Source: Rothia nasisuis | GTDB lineage: Bacteria; Actinomycetota; Actinomycetes; Actinomycetales; Micrococcaceae | NCBI RefSeq assembly: GCF_928381405.1 | Contig: NZ_CAKMSB010000003.1 | Span: 232,570-296,569 of the forward strand | Direction of reading: 5' to 3' | Length of the DNA stretch: 64,000 nucleotides | Part shown: piece after piece, positions 47,950 to 57,100 of the stretch | Layout: every line of letters starts with the position of its first letter | Position numbering within the stretch: the stretch's first letter is position 1 | Translations under genes and position numbers: made by a program | Notes under the pieces: generated by a model | The model's input: only the letters and a program-made list of their open reading frames with translations | Told to the model about the DNA's origin: nothing | Database searches by the model: none

Positions 47950-48399
47950 ATGGCTAAGATTATTCTTACTCAGGAAGTCACCGGTCTCGGTGCCGCTGGC
48001 GACGTCGTCACCGTTAAGAACGGTTATGCCCGCAACTACCTGCTACCCCGCGGCTTCGCAGTCACCTGGACTGTAGGCGGCGAAAAGCAGGTTGAGTCAA
48101 TCCGCGCAGCACGAGCTGCTCGTGCCAAGGCTAACCTTGAAGAAGCAAAGGCAACCGCAGCTGCCCTGTCAGCTAAGCCCGTTGTTGTTGCGCACAAGGC
48201 TGGCGCTGACGGCCGTCTCTTCGGCACTGTCAAGGCTGAGCACGTTGCTGACGCCATTGAGGCATCAGGTGCAGGATCCGTAGACAAGCGTGCGATCAAC
48301 CTCGGTTCTGCTATCAAGCGCACCGGCGTGTACACCGTTACCGTGCGTTTGCACGAGGACGTTGTCGCTAACGTTGAGCTCGATGTTGTAGCTGAGTAA
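47950..48399 (+). CDS. rplI: 50S ribosomal protein L9
   Basis: 149 residues: N-domain ([30 protein letters not shown]), a long Ala/Lys helix, and a C-domain ending in [20 protein letters not shown]. Last gene of the block, followed by a terminator. Confidence 0.97.
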   Translation: MAKIILTQEVTGLGAAGDVVTVKNGYARNYLLPRGFAVTWTVGGEKQVESIRAARAARAKANLEEAKATAAALSAKPVVVAHKAGADGRLFGTVKAEHVADAIEASGAGSVDKRAINLGSAIKRTGVYTVTVRLHEDVVANVELDVVAE

Positions 48400-48433
48400 T
48401 CATCATTTGATTACCCGCTCATCACGAGCGTTG

Positions 48434-48470
48434 GACGCCCCGTTTCCCCCGGTGGGGAGCGGGGCGTCGC
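48434..48470 (+). terminator. intrinsic terminator after rplI
   Basis: GACGCCCCG...CGGGGCGTC stem with inner CCCCC/GGGGAG pairing. Confidence 0.75.
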
Positions 48471-48529
48471 TGTTTCTAAGGTGGTAGCCTACCAACTCAT
48501 TTCACAGGCATATCTGGCATGCTAGGGGT

Positions 48530-48844
48530 ATGGCTTCTACTTCTACCCGTAAAAAACTGCCGCAAAGCACACAGATGCTGATTGCCGCCTCCGTCACCGA
48601 GGGCTTCGCGATTCTTTTTTTAGTGCTGGCCTTCGTGGTGAACGTGGGCTCCCCAGCAACCGTTCTGGCCACCCTGCTGGGCTTTATGACCCTGTCTGTA
48701 GTGGCTGCGACCCTGGCTTTTATTCTGGCCCTTGTAGGCCTGCTACGCTACTCACGGCACAGCGGCGGGTTTATCACGATACTGGTGATCTCTGTGCTGG
48801 CTAACCCGGTGCTCTGGTTCTTTGTGCTGGGCTACTTAGCGTAG
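48530..48844 (+). CDS. small membrane protein, three helices
   Basis: 104 residues with membrane helices at about 19-38, 45-68 and 79-102. Not recognised. ATG 48530; no clear operon partner. Confidence 0.65.
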   Translation: MASTSTRKKLPQSTQMLIAASVTEGFAILFLVLAFVVNVGSPATVLATLLGFMTLSVVAATLAFILALVGLLRYSRHSGGFITILVISVLANPVLWFFVLGYLA

Positions 48845-48925
48845 CTCTCCAAGACTAAAGAAACCCAGCAAGCTCCCAGGTAACTTAAAACCAGACTCAA
48901 GCCTTCTGCTGTTTGATAGATATCA

Positions 48926-49039
48926 GTAGCTCGAAAGGCTACGGGAAGCAAATGTGTGTGTGCTTCGATTACCGGGTAATGCTGAACCCGGTGTTCATTT
49001 CAAGTGGCAAGGCCTGTATGGGGGTCTTGCCACTTTTGT
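48926..49039 (+). ncRNA. candidate structured RNA with terminator, or riboregulator of the next gene
   Basis: Four consecutive hairpins lie in a gap without a gene. GTAGC/GCTAC (48926-48942), GAAGCA/TGCTTC (48945-48966) and ACCGGGT/ACCCGGT (48971-48992) are followed by a terminator AAGTGGCAAG/CTTGCCACTT with a TTTTG tail (49002-49038). A terminated, strongly folded leader is what a small RNA or a transcriptional riboswitch would look like. I do not recognise any known class. The DUF418 gene starts 180 bases downstream. Confidence 0.5.
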
Positions 49040-49110
49040 GTGCGCCCTTAATTTCATTCTGATGGGGGAAGTTTCAACCGGGGCAGTTTTCTAAACTGAG
49101 GGTGTAAAGA

Positions 49111-49192
49111 AGCTTATTGATAAAGGTATAGGTAGCCAGACCAGCAGCCGCTACGGGCCCGGCTACCTTGAGAAAGACCGTATGAATAAGCC
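49111..49192. repeat. palindrome-ended repeat element E (82 bp)
   Basis: Ends AGCTTATTGATAAAGG and CGTATGAATAAGCC resemble the ends of elements A-D. The inner GGTAGCC...GGCTACC stem differs. It supplies a spurious ATG at 49182 in frame with the next gene. Confidence 0.7.
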
Positions 49193-49220
49193 TCAAAGAA
49201 GCCCCGGCGAAAGCAAAACA

Positions 49221-50561
49221 ATGACCCAACCTCCACCTACTCCCTGGCGGCCCGAGCAGAACGCTAGCTCACCCCTGACCACGTCTGGGCAGACTTCTGC
49301 CGCTCCCTCCCAGCCCAGCTACTCCTGGGCGTCCTCGCGCATGCTGGTGCCCGATGCTGCCCGCGGGCTCATGCTCTGGGGCATTGCGGTAGCCAACGTA
49401 GCTACAGCCTGGGTGCTCTTTGCGGGCGGCCCGGCGTCTATGACCGGGCGGGTGGTTGACGGAAGTCTCTGGGACAAGCTGACCATCATGTTCACCACCT
49501 CCTTTGTACATGCCCGCGGCTTCCCCATGTTCTCGACCCTGCTGGGCTTTGGAGTGGGGCTAATTGCCGCCAGCCTCTACCGGCGGGGCTACCCGCTGCC
49601 GAAGGCCCGCGGGGTCATCGCCCGCCGCTACGGTATGCTGGCGATTTTCGGTGCTGTTCACATGGTCTTTCTCTTCTGGGGTGACATCATGCTGGCCTAC
49701 GGCCTCATCGGCCTCTTTATGGCCTGCCTGATCGCAGTACGCACCAAGGTCCTGCTCTGGGTGGCCGGTACGCTCTTTGCCGTGACTAACCTGGTGGCCC
49801 TGGCCGGGGCGGTTCTGCTGGAGGCGGTGCTCGGCGCTGGCCAGCTACAAGAGCTACTTACCGGGAGTAGCGTCGGTTACCTGCTGGCGGTGACAAGCTA
49901 CTTGGCGGTGTTGCTCAACGGCCTTGTTGTTCTGCTATCAAGCGTGCTGAGCGTGCCCTTACAGGCTTTCATGCTGCTCCCGCTGATGCTGTTGGGCTTT
50001 GTGCTGGCGCGTGAGGGCGTGCTGGCTGACCCTGTGCGCCACCGTCGTACCCTGCTCTGGTTGGCCGGGGTTGGTGTGGCCGCTGCTTTGGGTACCGGTA
50101 TCCCCGCCGGGCTTGAGGCCCTGGGCGTGCTGAACACCGGAATTTTCGGCGTTCTCACCATGACCCTGGGCGTGCTAGGTGGCCCGGGGTTTATTGCCCT
50201 GCTGGCGCTGGCACTTGCCGGGGTTCAGGAGCGGGTGGCCGCCGGTGCCCCCGTCCCTGCCCCGTTACGGCCCCTGATTGCCCTGGGTAAGCGGTCCATG
50301 ACCGGCTACGTGCTACAGTCGGTGATTTTCTTGGTTGTCTTTGGAGGCTTTGCCCTGGGGCTCTTTGCGGACGCCGGAGCGTTCTTGCTCCTGCTGGTTG
50401 GTACCGGTGGGTGGCTGGTCACGGTTCTTGTGGCGGTGGCCCTCGAAGCTGCGGGCAAGCCCGGCCCCTTGGAAGCCCTACATCGCAGGCTGTCTTACGG
50501 TAAAGGCGGGCTGAACTCAGTAGGGGAGCCGGGGCGTCCGCCTGTGCCCGGTTCTGTCTAG
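49221..50561 (+). CDS. DUF418 (YeiB-like) membrane protein
   Basis: 446 residues, about ten membrane helices. The DUF418 pattern is seen in RGLMLWGIAVANV, FSTLLGFGVG, a mid-protein LIGLFMAC segment and LIALGKRSMTGYVLQSV near the C-terminus. Function of the family is unclear. ATG 49221 is chosen because the upstream ATG 49182 lies in repeat E. Ribosome site is weak. Confidence 0.85.
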   Translation: MTQPPPTPWRPEQNASSPLTTSGQTSAAPSQPSYSWASSRMLVPDAARGLMLWGIAVANVATAWVLFAGGPASMTGRVVDGSLWDKLTIMFTTSFVHARGFPMFSTLLGFGVGLIAASLYRRGYPLPKARGVIARRYGMLAIFGAVHMVFLFWGDIMLAYGLIGLFMACLIAVRTKVLLWVAGTLFAVTNLVALAGAVLLEAVLGAGQLQELLTGSSVGYLLAVTSYLAVLLNGLVVLLSSVLSVPLQAFMLLPLMLLGFVLAREGVLADPVRHRRTLLWLAGVGVAAALGTGIPAGLEALGVLNTGIFGVLTMTLGVLGGPGFIALLALALAGVQERVAAGAPVPAPLRPLIALGKRSMTGYVLQSVIFLVVFGGFALGLFADAGAFLLLLVGTGGWLVTVLVAVALEAAGKPGPLEALHRRLSYGKGGLNSVGEPGRPPVPGSV

Positions 50562-50670
50562 GGTTCTCGGTCTATGTGCAGAGAAAACCGTGCACACACA
50601 CGCTAAGAAACCTAGACTGACCTGTTACTCGATATTCTCAGCTGGAGCTGAATGGGCTCATAATAGACCC

Positions 50671-51807
50671 ATGAAGGTTTTACTTGCTGTCGATAAGTTC
50701 AAGGGAACTCTCACCGGGGTGCAGCTCACTGAGGCGCTCGCGGCCGGGCTTGAGGGGGCTGGCGGGTGCGAGGTCGTGACCTGCCCCATAGCCGACGGCG
50801 GCGACGGCACCGTAGACGCCGCCCTTGCAGCCGGCTACAGCGAGGTCACCTGCACCGTCACGGGCCCCTTTGCCGGTCAGCCGGTGACTGCCCGCTACGC
50901 CTACTTGCAGACTGAACGCACGGCCGTCCTCGAAATCGCTGAAGCAGGCGGCATTGCCCGCCTGCGCGAGGACCAGCTGGACACCTGGCGGGCCACCTCC
51001 TATGGGGCAGGTGAGCTGATTTTGCAGGCGGTGGGCGCGGGCGCAAGGACGCTCATCATCGGCCTGGGCGGGTCAGCCAGTACCGATGGGGGAGCGGGCC
51101 TGATGCAGGCTCTCGGCGTGAGATTTCAGGACGCCGCAGGGCACGACCTTGCTCCCGGCGGCGGGGCGCTGGGTGAGCTGGCTTCGGTTGACCTGACCGG
51201 GCTCGATGAGCGTCTGGCTGATGTAGACATCATTATGGCTAGCGACGTGACCAACCCGCTGACCGGCCCTGCGGGGGCCGCTGCGGTCTACGGGCCCCAG
51301 AAGGGGGCTACCGAAGAACAGGTTCCTTTACTAGACCTTAATCTTCAAAAACTAGCTGATGCGGTAGAGAACGCCCTGAAAGTTTCACGTGGAACCTTCG
51401 CACGCGCTTCAGGTGCGGGAGCTGCCGGTGGCCTGGGCTTTGCCTGCCTGTCAGTACTCGGTGCAACCATGCGCCCCGGCGTTGAGGTCTGTTTCGAGCT
51501 CACCGGCTTCTATAAGCACCTTGAAGGGGCTGACCTGGTAATCACCGGCGAAGGAAAATTTGACCGGCAGACCCTCCAGGGCAAGGGCCCTGCCGGTGTA
51601 GCTGCTGCCGCCCGCGAGCGCGATATTCCCGCCCTGGCCGTGTGCGGCGTCCGCGAGCTGGCGGAAGAAGACTACCGGGCGGCAGGCTTTACCACTGTCT
51701 ACTCGGTCGTGGGCGACACTCAGGCAACCCTGGAAGAATCCCTGGCCAACCCGCGTCCTTACCTCCAAGAACTGGCAGCCACCATCTCCAGCACCCACCT
51801 GCGTTAG
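50671..51807 (+). CDS. glxK: glycerate kinase
   Basis: 378 residues of the GarK/GlxK type: DKFKGTLTGVQLTEAL, IADGGDGTVDA, GLGGSASTDGGAGL and VITGEGKFDRQTLQGKGP. It phosphorylates D-glycerate in glyoxylate and sugar-acid breakdown. It overlaps the convergent binding-protein pseudogene by 4 bases. Confidence 0.93.
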   Translation: MKVLLAVDKFKGTLTGVQLTEALAAGLEGAGGCEVVTCPIADGGDGTVDAALAAGYSEVTCTVTGPFAGQPVTARYAYLQTERTAVLEIAEAGGIARLREDQLDTWRATSYGAGELILQAVGAGARTLIIGLGGSASTDGGAGLMQALGVRFQDAAGHDLAPGGGALGELASVDLTGLDERLADVDIIMASDVTNPLTGPAGAAAVYGPQKGATEEQVPLLDLNLQKLADAVENALKVSRGTFARASGAGAAGGLGFACLSVLGATMRPGVEVCFELTGFYKHLEGADLVITGEGKFDRQTLQGKGPAGVAAAARERDIPALAVCGVRELAEEDYRAAGFTTVYSVVGDTQATLEESLANPRPYLQELAATISSTHLR

Positions 51808-52854
51808 GAGGCCGCGCGCGTGTTCTCTACAGCCGCTGCTAAGTCTGCAAGCAGGGTGGTCTCATTGAGAGCCCACGGCACTGAGAGCGGCGAGGCGGCA
51901 GAAAGGGCTAGCCCCTTCTGCTTATCGAACTCAAAGACCGTCGCATCATTCTTGAGGGCAGGGAGCTGGGCAAAGAGTTCGTTAGAACGCACAGCCTCTG
52001 CCTCTTCAGCGGAATTAGCCCAGGCCCAGATTACATCGCACTCAACCTGGTCGAGAACCTCAGAGGAAATGGTCATATAGACACCCTCGGCTTCACCCTC
52101 ATGCTCAGTAATGTAGGGAGCGTTCACCATACCAAGGGAAGCGAAGAACTGGGGTCGGGAGTCCTCTGCCGTGTAGGCCCCAAAGGTGTTGGCAGCGGTG
52201 TCGAAGTAGCCAGCAATGAAACTTGCACCCTTCAGAACAGGGTACTCTGCAACCGCTTCAGTGAGCTTCCCCTCAACCTCTTTAACCAGTGCGGAGGCAT
52301 CCTCCTCCCGCTGCAACATCTTCCCTGCCATCTCAAGGCACTGCTGCCAGCTGGTCTCGAAGGCCCCCACTCCCACTGGAGCAGGAATCACGGGGGCGAT
52401 GCCCGAGAGCTTATCGTAAACCTCCTGGGTCATGTCACCGTAGGGGGAGAAGATGACGTCAGGTTCTAGGGCGGCAAGAGCCTCGTAGTTGGGGCCGTCA
52501 GTTTCGTCATAGCGGGTAGGCTCTTCGCCACCCAGCTCGGTGAGTTTTTCATCGAACCAGTCGGTGGAGCGGTTGGCATTTTCGCCCCAGCTTACGTAGG
52601 GGGTACCAGCGGGGGCAACACCCAGGGCAAGAAGAGCATCGGGGTTTTTCCAGGGCTGAACAACAGCAATTTTTTTCAGGTATAGCATCGAAGGTGGTGC
52701 TGCCGAAGGCATGCTCAACGGTGTAGCTACCCCCGCTGGCGCTGTTCTCTGAGGATGAAGAGGAGGTGCCTGAGCCTGTTGAGCATGCGGAGAGGACGCC
52801 GGTGAGGGCGGTTGCTGCTGTGAGCTTGAGGAAGGTTGCGCGGGTGAGTGTCAT
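51804..52854 (-). pseudogene. iron-siderophore binding lipoprotein, frameshifted in a 7-A run
   Basis: Two minus-strand frames form one ABC-transporter periplasmic-type binding protein. The first (from ATG 52854) gives the signal peptide and lipobox LTGVLSACS, then SYTVEHAFGSTTFDAIPEK. The second continues IAVVQPWKNPDALLALGVAP and runs to 51804. They meet at a run of seven A (52670-52676 on the plus strand as T). One fewer A would restore a single protein of about 350 residues resembling FhuD/FecB proteins. An IdeR-type operator precedes it. It may be inactive, switchable by slippage, or a base-calling error. Confidence 0.85.
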
Positions 52855-52870
52855 CAGTAAAACTCCATTA

Positions 52871-52884
52871 TTAGGTGTGCCTAA
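52871..52884. promoter_or_regulatory. IdeR/DtxR-type iron box
   Basis: TTAGGTGTGCCTAA has perfect TTAGG/CCTAA arms as in DtxR-family operators and lies 17 bases before the lipoprotein start. Iron-dependent repression is likely. Confidence 0.78.
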
Positions 52885-52941
52885 ATCTCCGTTTAAGATA
52901 CCCTAAAATTTCGGCTCTTTTGATGACACCATGTACCCAAA

Positions 52942-53937
52942 CTACTTCTTCTTCCAGTAACCCTTGGCATAACCGTGCCCCTTGGGCACACCCAGCTCCC
53001 GCCGCGCCCAGATACGCAAGGGGTGAATAGACCCGGACTCGCCCGCCAACCAAGTGCACACCGACCCCTCCGGCAGGGGGTAGCTCATGACGGCCTCTGC
53101 CAGCGCCCCGCGTCGGGCAGAATCCACCCAGATCACCTCAAAATTCTCAGGAGTCACAATCACCTGCTGCGACTTTTCTCCGGGCACCTCAATAAAGGCC
53201 GCGCCCCGGGCGCTCGCAGGTAGGCTCTCAATCCAGCGGGCCATGCCGGGCAAGCCGCTCTCGTCCCCGGCCAACAGGTAAAAGTCATAGTCGCCGCTGA
53301 TGAAATAGCCCGACTTAGGGCCCAGAAAATGCGCGCTATCGCCCACAGTAACGGTGCGGGCCCAGGTGGTGCCAGCCCCGTGCTCGTGCAGCATGATGTT
53401 GATTTCCAGTGCCCCCGTGCGCTTGTCAAAGTTCCTCACCGTGTATTTGGTGGTGGTGATCGGCTGGCCCCAGAGGGCCTTGCCCTTCTCAAAGGTCGGC
53501 GCGGGCAACACCTCCCCCTTCTTACCGGTCACCAGGTAGACATACTCGCCCACCAGCCCCTGGGCCTCAGCCCGATTACCCTCGACCGGCTCGGCCACCA
53601 CCCGCATGACGGTGGGCGTCAACTGCCCCACCTGGGTTACCCGATAGTGGGAGTAGCCGCCCCGGTACTTGCCCGATTTCATGGGCTGAGGGTGGGACGC
53701 CCCCGCCCCGCCCGGGTCGCCACCGGTAGCTTGGGCACGGGCCAGATTATGCGCAGACGAGGTAGCAGACGCCGGGCCCTGCCACCCTGCGAGCGCCCTC
53801 TCCAGCTTCTCCACCCGCTTCAGCAGCTGCTTCTGCCCCTTCTTTAGATATTTCACTTCAGCCTTGAGGCTCTTGAGTTGCTCCTTGGCGTCCCTACCCT
53901 TGTTCTTAGTGCTGCCCACCGGCGTCCTTTCTACCAT
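52942..53937 (-). CDS. siderophore-interacting (FAD-binding) reductase with N-terminal coiled coil
   Basis: 331 residues from ATG 53937 (the frame is open to 53988). Residues about 90-331 form the SIP flavin reductase fold: YTVRNFD, EINIMLHEHGAGTTWA, YLLAGDESGLPGMARWIESL and the final GYAKGYWKKK. Such proteins free iron from siderophores by reduction. Residues about 10-50 are a Lys/Glu heptad-like helix (EQLKSLKAEVKYLKKGQKQL), an addition I do not know from the family, followed by a Gly/Pro linker. It lies upstream of the iron-siderophore binding protein, same strand. Confidence 0.88.
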   Translation of the reverse strand: MVERTPVGSTKNKGRDAKEQLKSLKAEVKYLKKGQKQLLKRVEKLERALAGWQGPASATSSAHNLARAQATGGDPGGAGASHPQPMKSGKYRGGYSHYRVTQVGQLTPTVMRVVAEPVEGNRAEAQGLVGEYVYLVTGKKGEVLPAPTFEKGKALWGQPITTTKYTVRNFDKRTGALEINIMLHEHGAGTTWARTVTVGDSAHFLGPKSGYFISGDYDFYLLAGDESGLPGMARWIESLPASARGAAFIEVPGEKSQQVIVTPENFEVIWVDSARRGALAEAVMSYPLPEGSVCTWLAGESGSIHPLRIWARRELGVPKGHGYAKGYWKKK

Positions 53938-54144
53938 CTGCCCAGCGCTGTCTACCTTAAGCACCTCAGTACTCTCGCTAGAACACATGCTACCGCGATA
54001 AAGTTAAGCCCGTCACAGCGTGAAGATGTGAGAACAAGGAGGTATAAGGGATCGGCATCTAGTCTCACAGTTAAGTAGTGGTCGCAGGGCGCTCGCAGGT
54101 GAGATGATAGAAGCTCACTGTTTTTACCATCGAGGGGGGCCGCC

Positions 54145-57100
54145 TTGTCTGAGAGCCAGTCTGAGTTCGTACGCACACCGCCGCACGACGACACTGCCGA
54201 GCAGTCGGTACTGGGCGGTATGATGCTCTCCAAGGACGCCATCGCCGATGTTGTTGAGGTCATTGGTGGTGGTGCTGACTTCTACAAGCCCGCCCACGAG
54301 ATGATTTATGAGGCCATTATTCACCTCTACGGGCACGGTGAGCCGGCTGATGCTATTACTGTGGCCGATGAGCTGACTAAGCGCGGCGAACTGAATCGCG
54401 TGGGCGGGGCGGCCTACCTTCACTCCCTGATTGCGGGCGTCCCTACCGCCGCCAACGCTGGTTTCTACGCTGAGATTGTGGCTGAGCGGGCTATGCTGCG
54501 CCGCCTGGTCGAAGCTGGCACCAAGATTGTGCAGCTGGGGTATTCGGGTGACGGCGAAGCTGAGGCTCTGGTTAACGCCGCCCAGGCCGAGATTTACGGT
54601 GTCTCTGCGAATAACACTAAGGAAGACTACGTTCCCCTCTCTGAGGCTATGAACAGCACGGTTGAGGAGATTGAGGCCAATGGGTCGCGTGCTGGCGGTA
54701 TTCACGGCGTACCCACTGGCTTCATTGAGTTTGATGAGCTGACCGCCGGTTTGCAGCCGGGGCAGATGGTCGTGATTGCGGCGCGTCCGGCAATGGGTAA
54801 AGCGCTCGCCCTTGATACCCCCATCCCCACCCCCACAGGCTGGACCACCATGGGCGATATCCGCGTGGGCGACACCGTTCTGGGTGCAGATGGTCACCCC
54901 ACGACCGTCACGAACGCTACCGACGTGATGACCGGGCGTCCCTGCTTCAAGGTCATTTTTGATGACGGAACCGAGATTATCGCGGACGCCGAGCATCAGT
55001 GGCTCACCGAAACCCGCGCGTCCCGTCGGGCCCGCTCGTCAGCTCTGGCGGGTTCAGGCGGGGGGCGTGTGCGGACGTCCGTGGGCGCGCAGGTGCGCAC
55101 CACCGCTGAGATTCGTGAGACGGTTCGCTGCGCGACGGCTGACCGTCGAGCCAACCACTACATTGCTAACACCCGCCCGCTCCAACTGCCCGAAGCTGAC
55201 CTACTAGTCGCCCCCTACACCCTGGGAATTTGGTTGGGTGATGGTGCGTCTGCTGCAGCTCGTGTATCTACCGCAGATGACGAAGTTCTCCACGGTATTG
55301 AAGCTGATGGCTACACGGTTCGTCAGGTAAAAGGCATTATCTATTCGGTGCATCTACCAGCTGATACTCGTACATTTACGAGCTTCTGTCTCGTCTGCGG
55401 TAAGGCATTTACTCATTCTGATCGTAATGTCACTACGTGCTCTCGGGAATGTGGTGGTAAGCGAAAGACTGTTGCTACTCCCCATGCGCGTGTAACATGT
55501 ATTGATTGTGGCGGCTCGTGCACATCAGGCCTACGATGCCTCTCATGCCATCGGGCCAACGGTAGCCTCCAAGGGCAGCTGCATACTCTGGGTGTTCTGA
55601 ATAATAAGCACATTCCTATGCAGTACCTACGGGCCTCTGAAGCGCAGCGCCGAGCTTTGCTGGCAGGGCTGCTCGATAGCGACGGCACTGTTACAAACGC
55701 CGGGTGTATTCAGTTCACGGTGACGAACCGCCAGTTGGCACTTGATACCCAGGAGCTGGCGCTTTCTTTGGGGTACCGCACAGGTATGGCAACAAAAAAG
55801 GTCAAGGGCAGTAGCGAGGCTACGTCGACGGCCTACAAGCTGACCTTCTCTTCCTCTGATTCTGTTTTTGCTCTGTCTCGCAAGAAGCAAATGCACCGTG
55901 ACCGCGATTCTCGTCCGACCACTAAGCGAAGCTCTCGCTACATTGTTGCTGTGGAGCCTGTTGATTCTGTGCCGGTGCGCTGTATTGAGGTAGATAATGA
56001 GCAGCATCTTTTCTTGGCTTCTCGTGCTTTTGTGCCTACCCATAATTCGACGTTTGCCCTAGACATCGCCCGGTCTGCTGCCATTAAGCACGGTATGACC
56101 ACGGTGTTCTTCTCGCTGGAAATGGGCCGCAATGAAATTGCTATGAAGATTCTGTCGGCTGAGGCTGGCATCAATCTGTCCGACCTACGCAAGGGCAAGC
56201 TGGACGATGACCAGTGGGCCAAGATTGCTACCGCCATGGGCAAGATGGACTCCGCTCCGCTCTTTATCGACGATTCACCCAACATGACCCTGATGGAGAT
56301 TCGTGCTAAGGCCCGCCGCCTGAAGCAGAAGAATAACCTCAAGCTGATTGTTCTGGACTACCTGCAGCTGATGAGCTCGGGTAAGAAGGTTGAGTCGCGC
56401 CAGCAGGAAGTTTCGGAGTTCTCGCGTGCCCTCAAGCTGATGGCTAAGGAGCTTGAGGTGCCCCTGATTGCCCTCTCGCAGCTGAACCGTGGCTCTGAGC
56501 AGCGTACCGACAAGAAGCCGCAGGTGTCGGACCTTCGCGAGTCGGGCTGTCTGACTGCCGATACTCGTGTGCTTCGCTCTGATACGGGAGCTGAAACAAC
56601 GATGGGCGAGCTTTTTGAGCAGGGCGCTCAGGACGTCCCGGTATGGTCCCTGGGGGACGACATGCGTTTCGTGGAGCGGCACCTGACCCACGTCTTTTCT
56701 ACGGGTGTGAAACCTGTTTATCGTCTAACGCTAGCTTCGGGTAAGACCCTGCGCGCTACCGCCAATCACCCCTTCTTTACCTACACAGGCTGGAAGGGTC
56801 TGGGTGAGCTTGCAGTTGGGGATCGTTTGGGTGTACCCCGCCACGTTAACGGGCCGTCTGCCCGGACGCATTGGAGTGACGAACAGGTCATCGAAGCTGC
56901 TTCTACAGCACCTGTGCTGGGTGTTCCCTCTAAGGTATTTTCCTTACCGAAAGAGCAGATTCGCCTTTTCCTGCGCACAGTGTTCTTAGACGTGCAGACT
57001 GTAGATTCATCGGTTACGGTGAACCTGCCTCGACCGGTTGCTGAGCAGGTAAGCCTTCTGCTTCTACGTTTTGGTATTTCAACGGTCGTTGAAGATGGTT

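Noticed and set aside
49182..49220. ATG 49182 as start of the DUF418 gene
   Set aside because: It lies within the end of repeat element E; ATG 49221 begins the credible protein.
51361..51400. AGTTTCACGTGGAACC as a further parS site in the glycerate kinase gene
   Set aside because: It has at least two differences from the consensus core, including the central symmetry, and lies 15 kb from the cluster.
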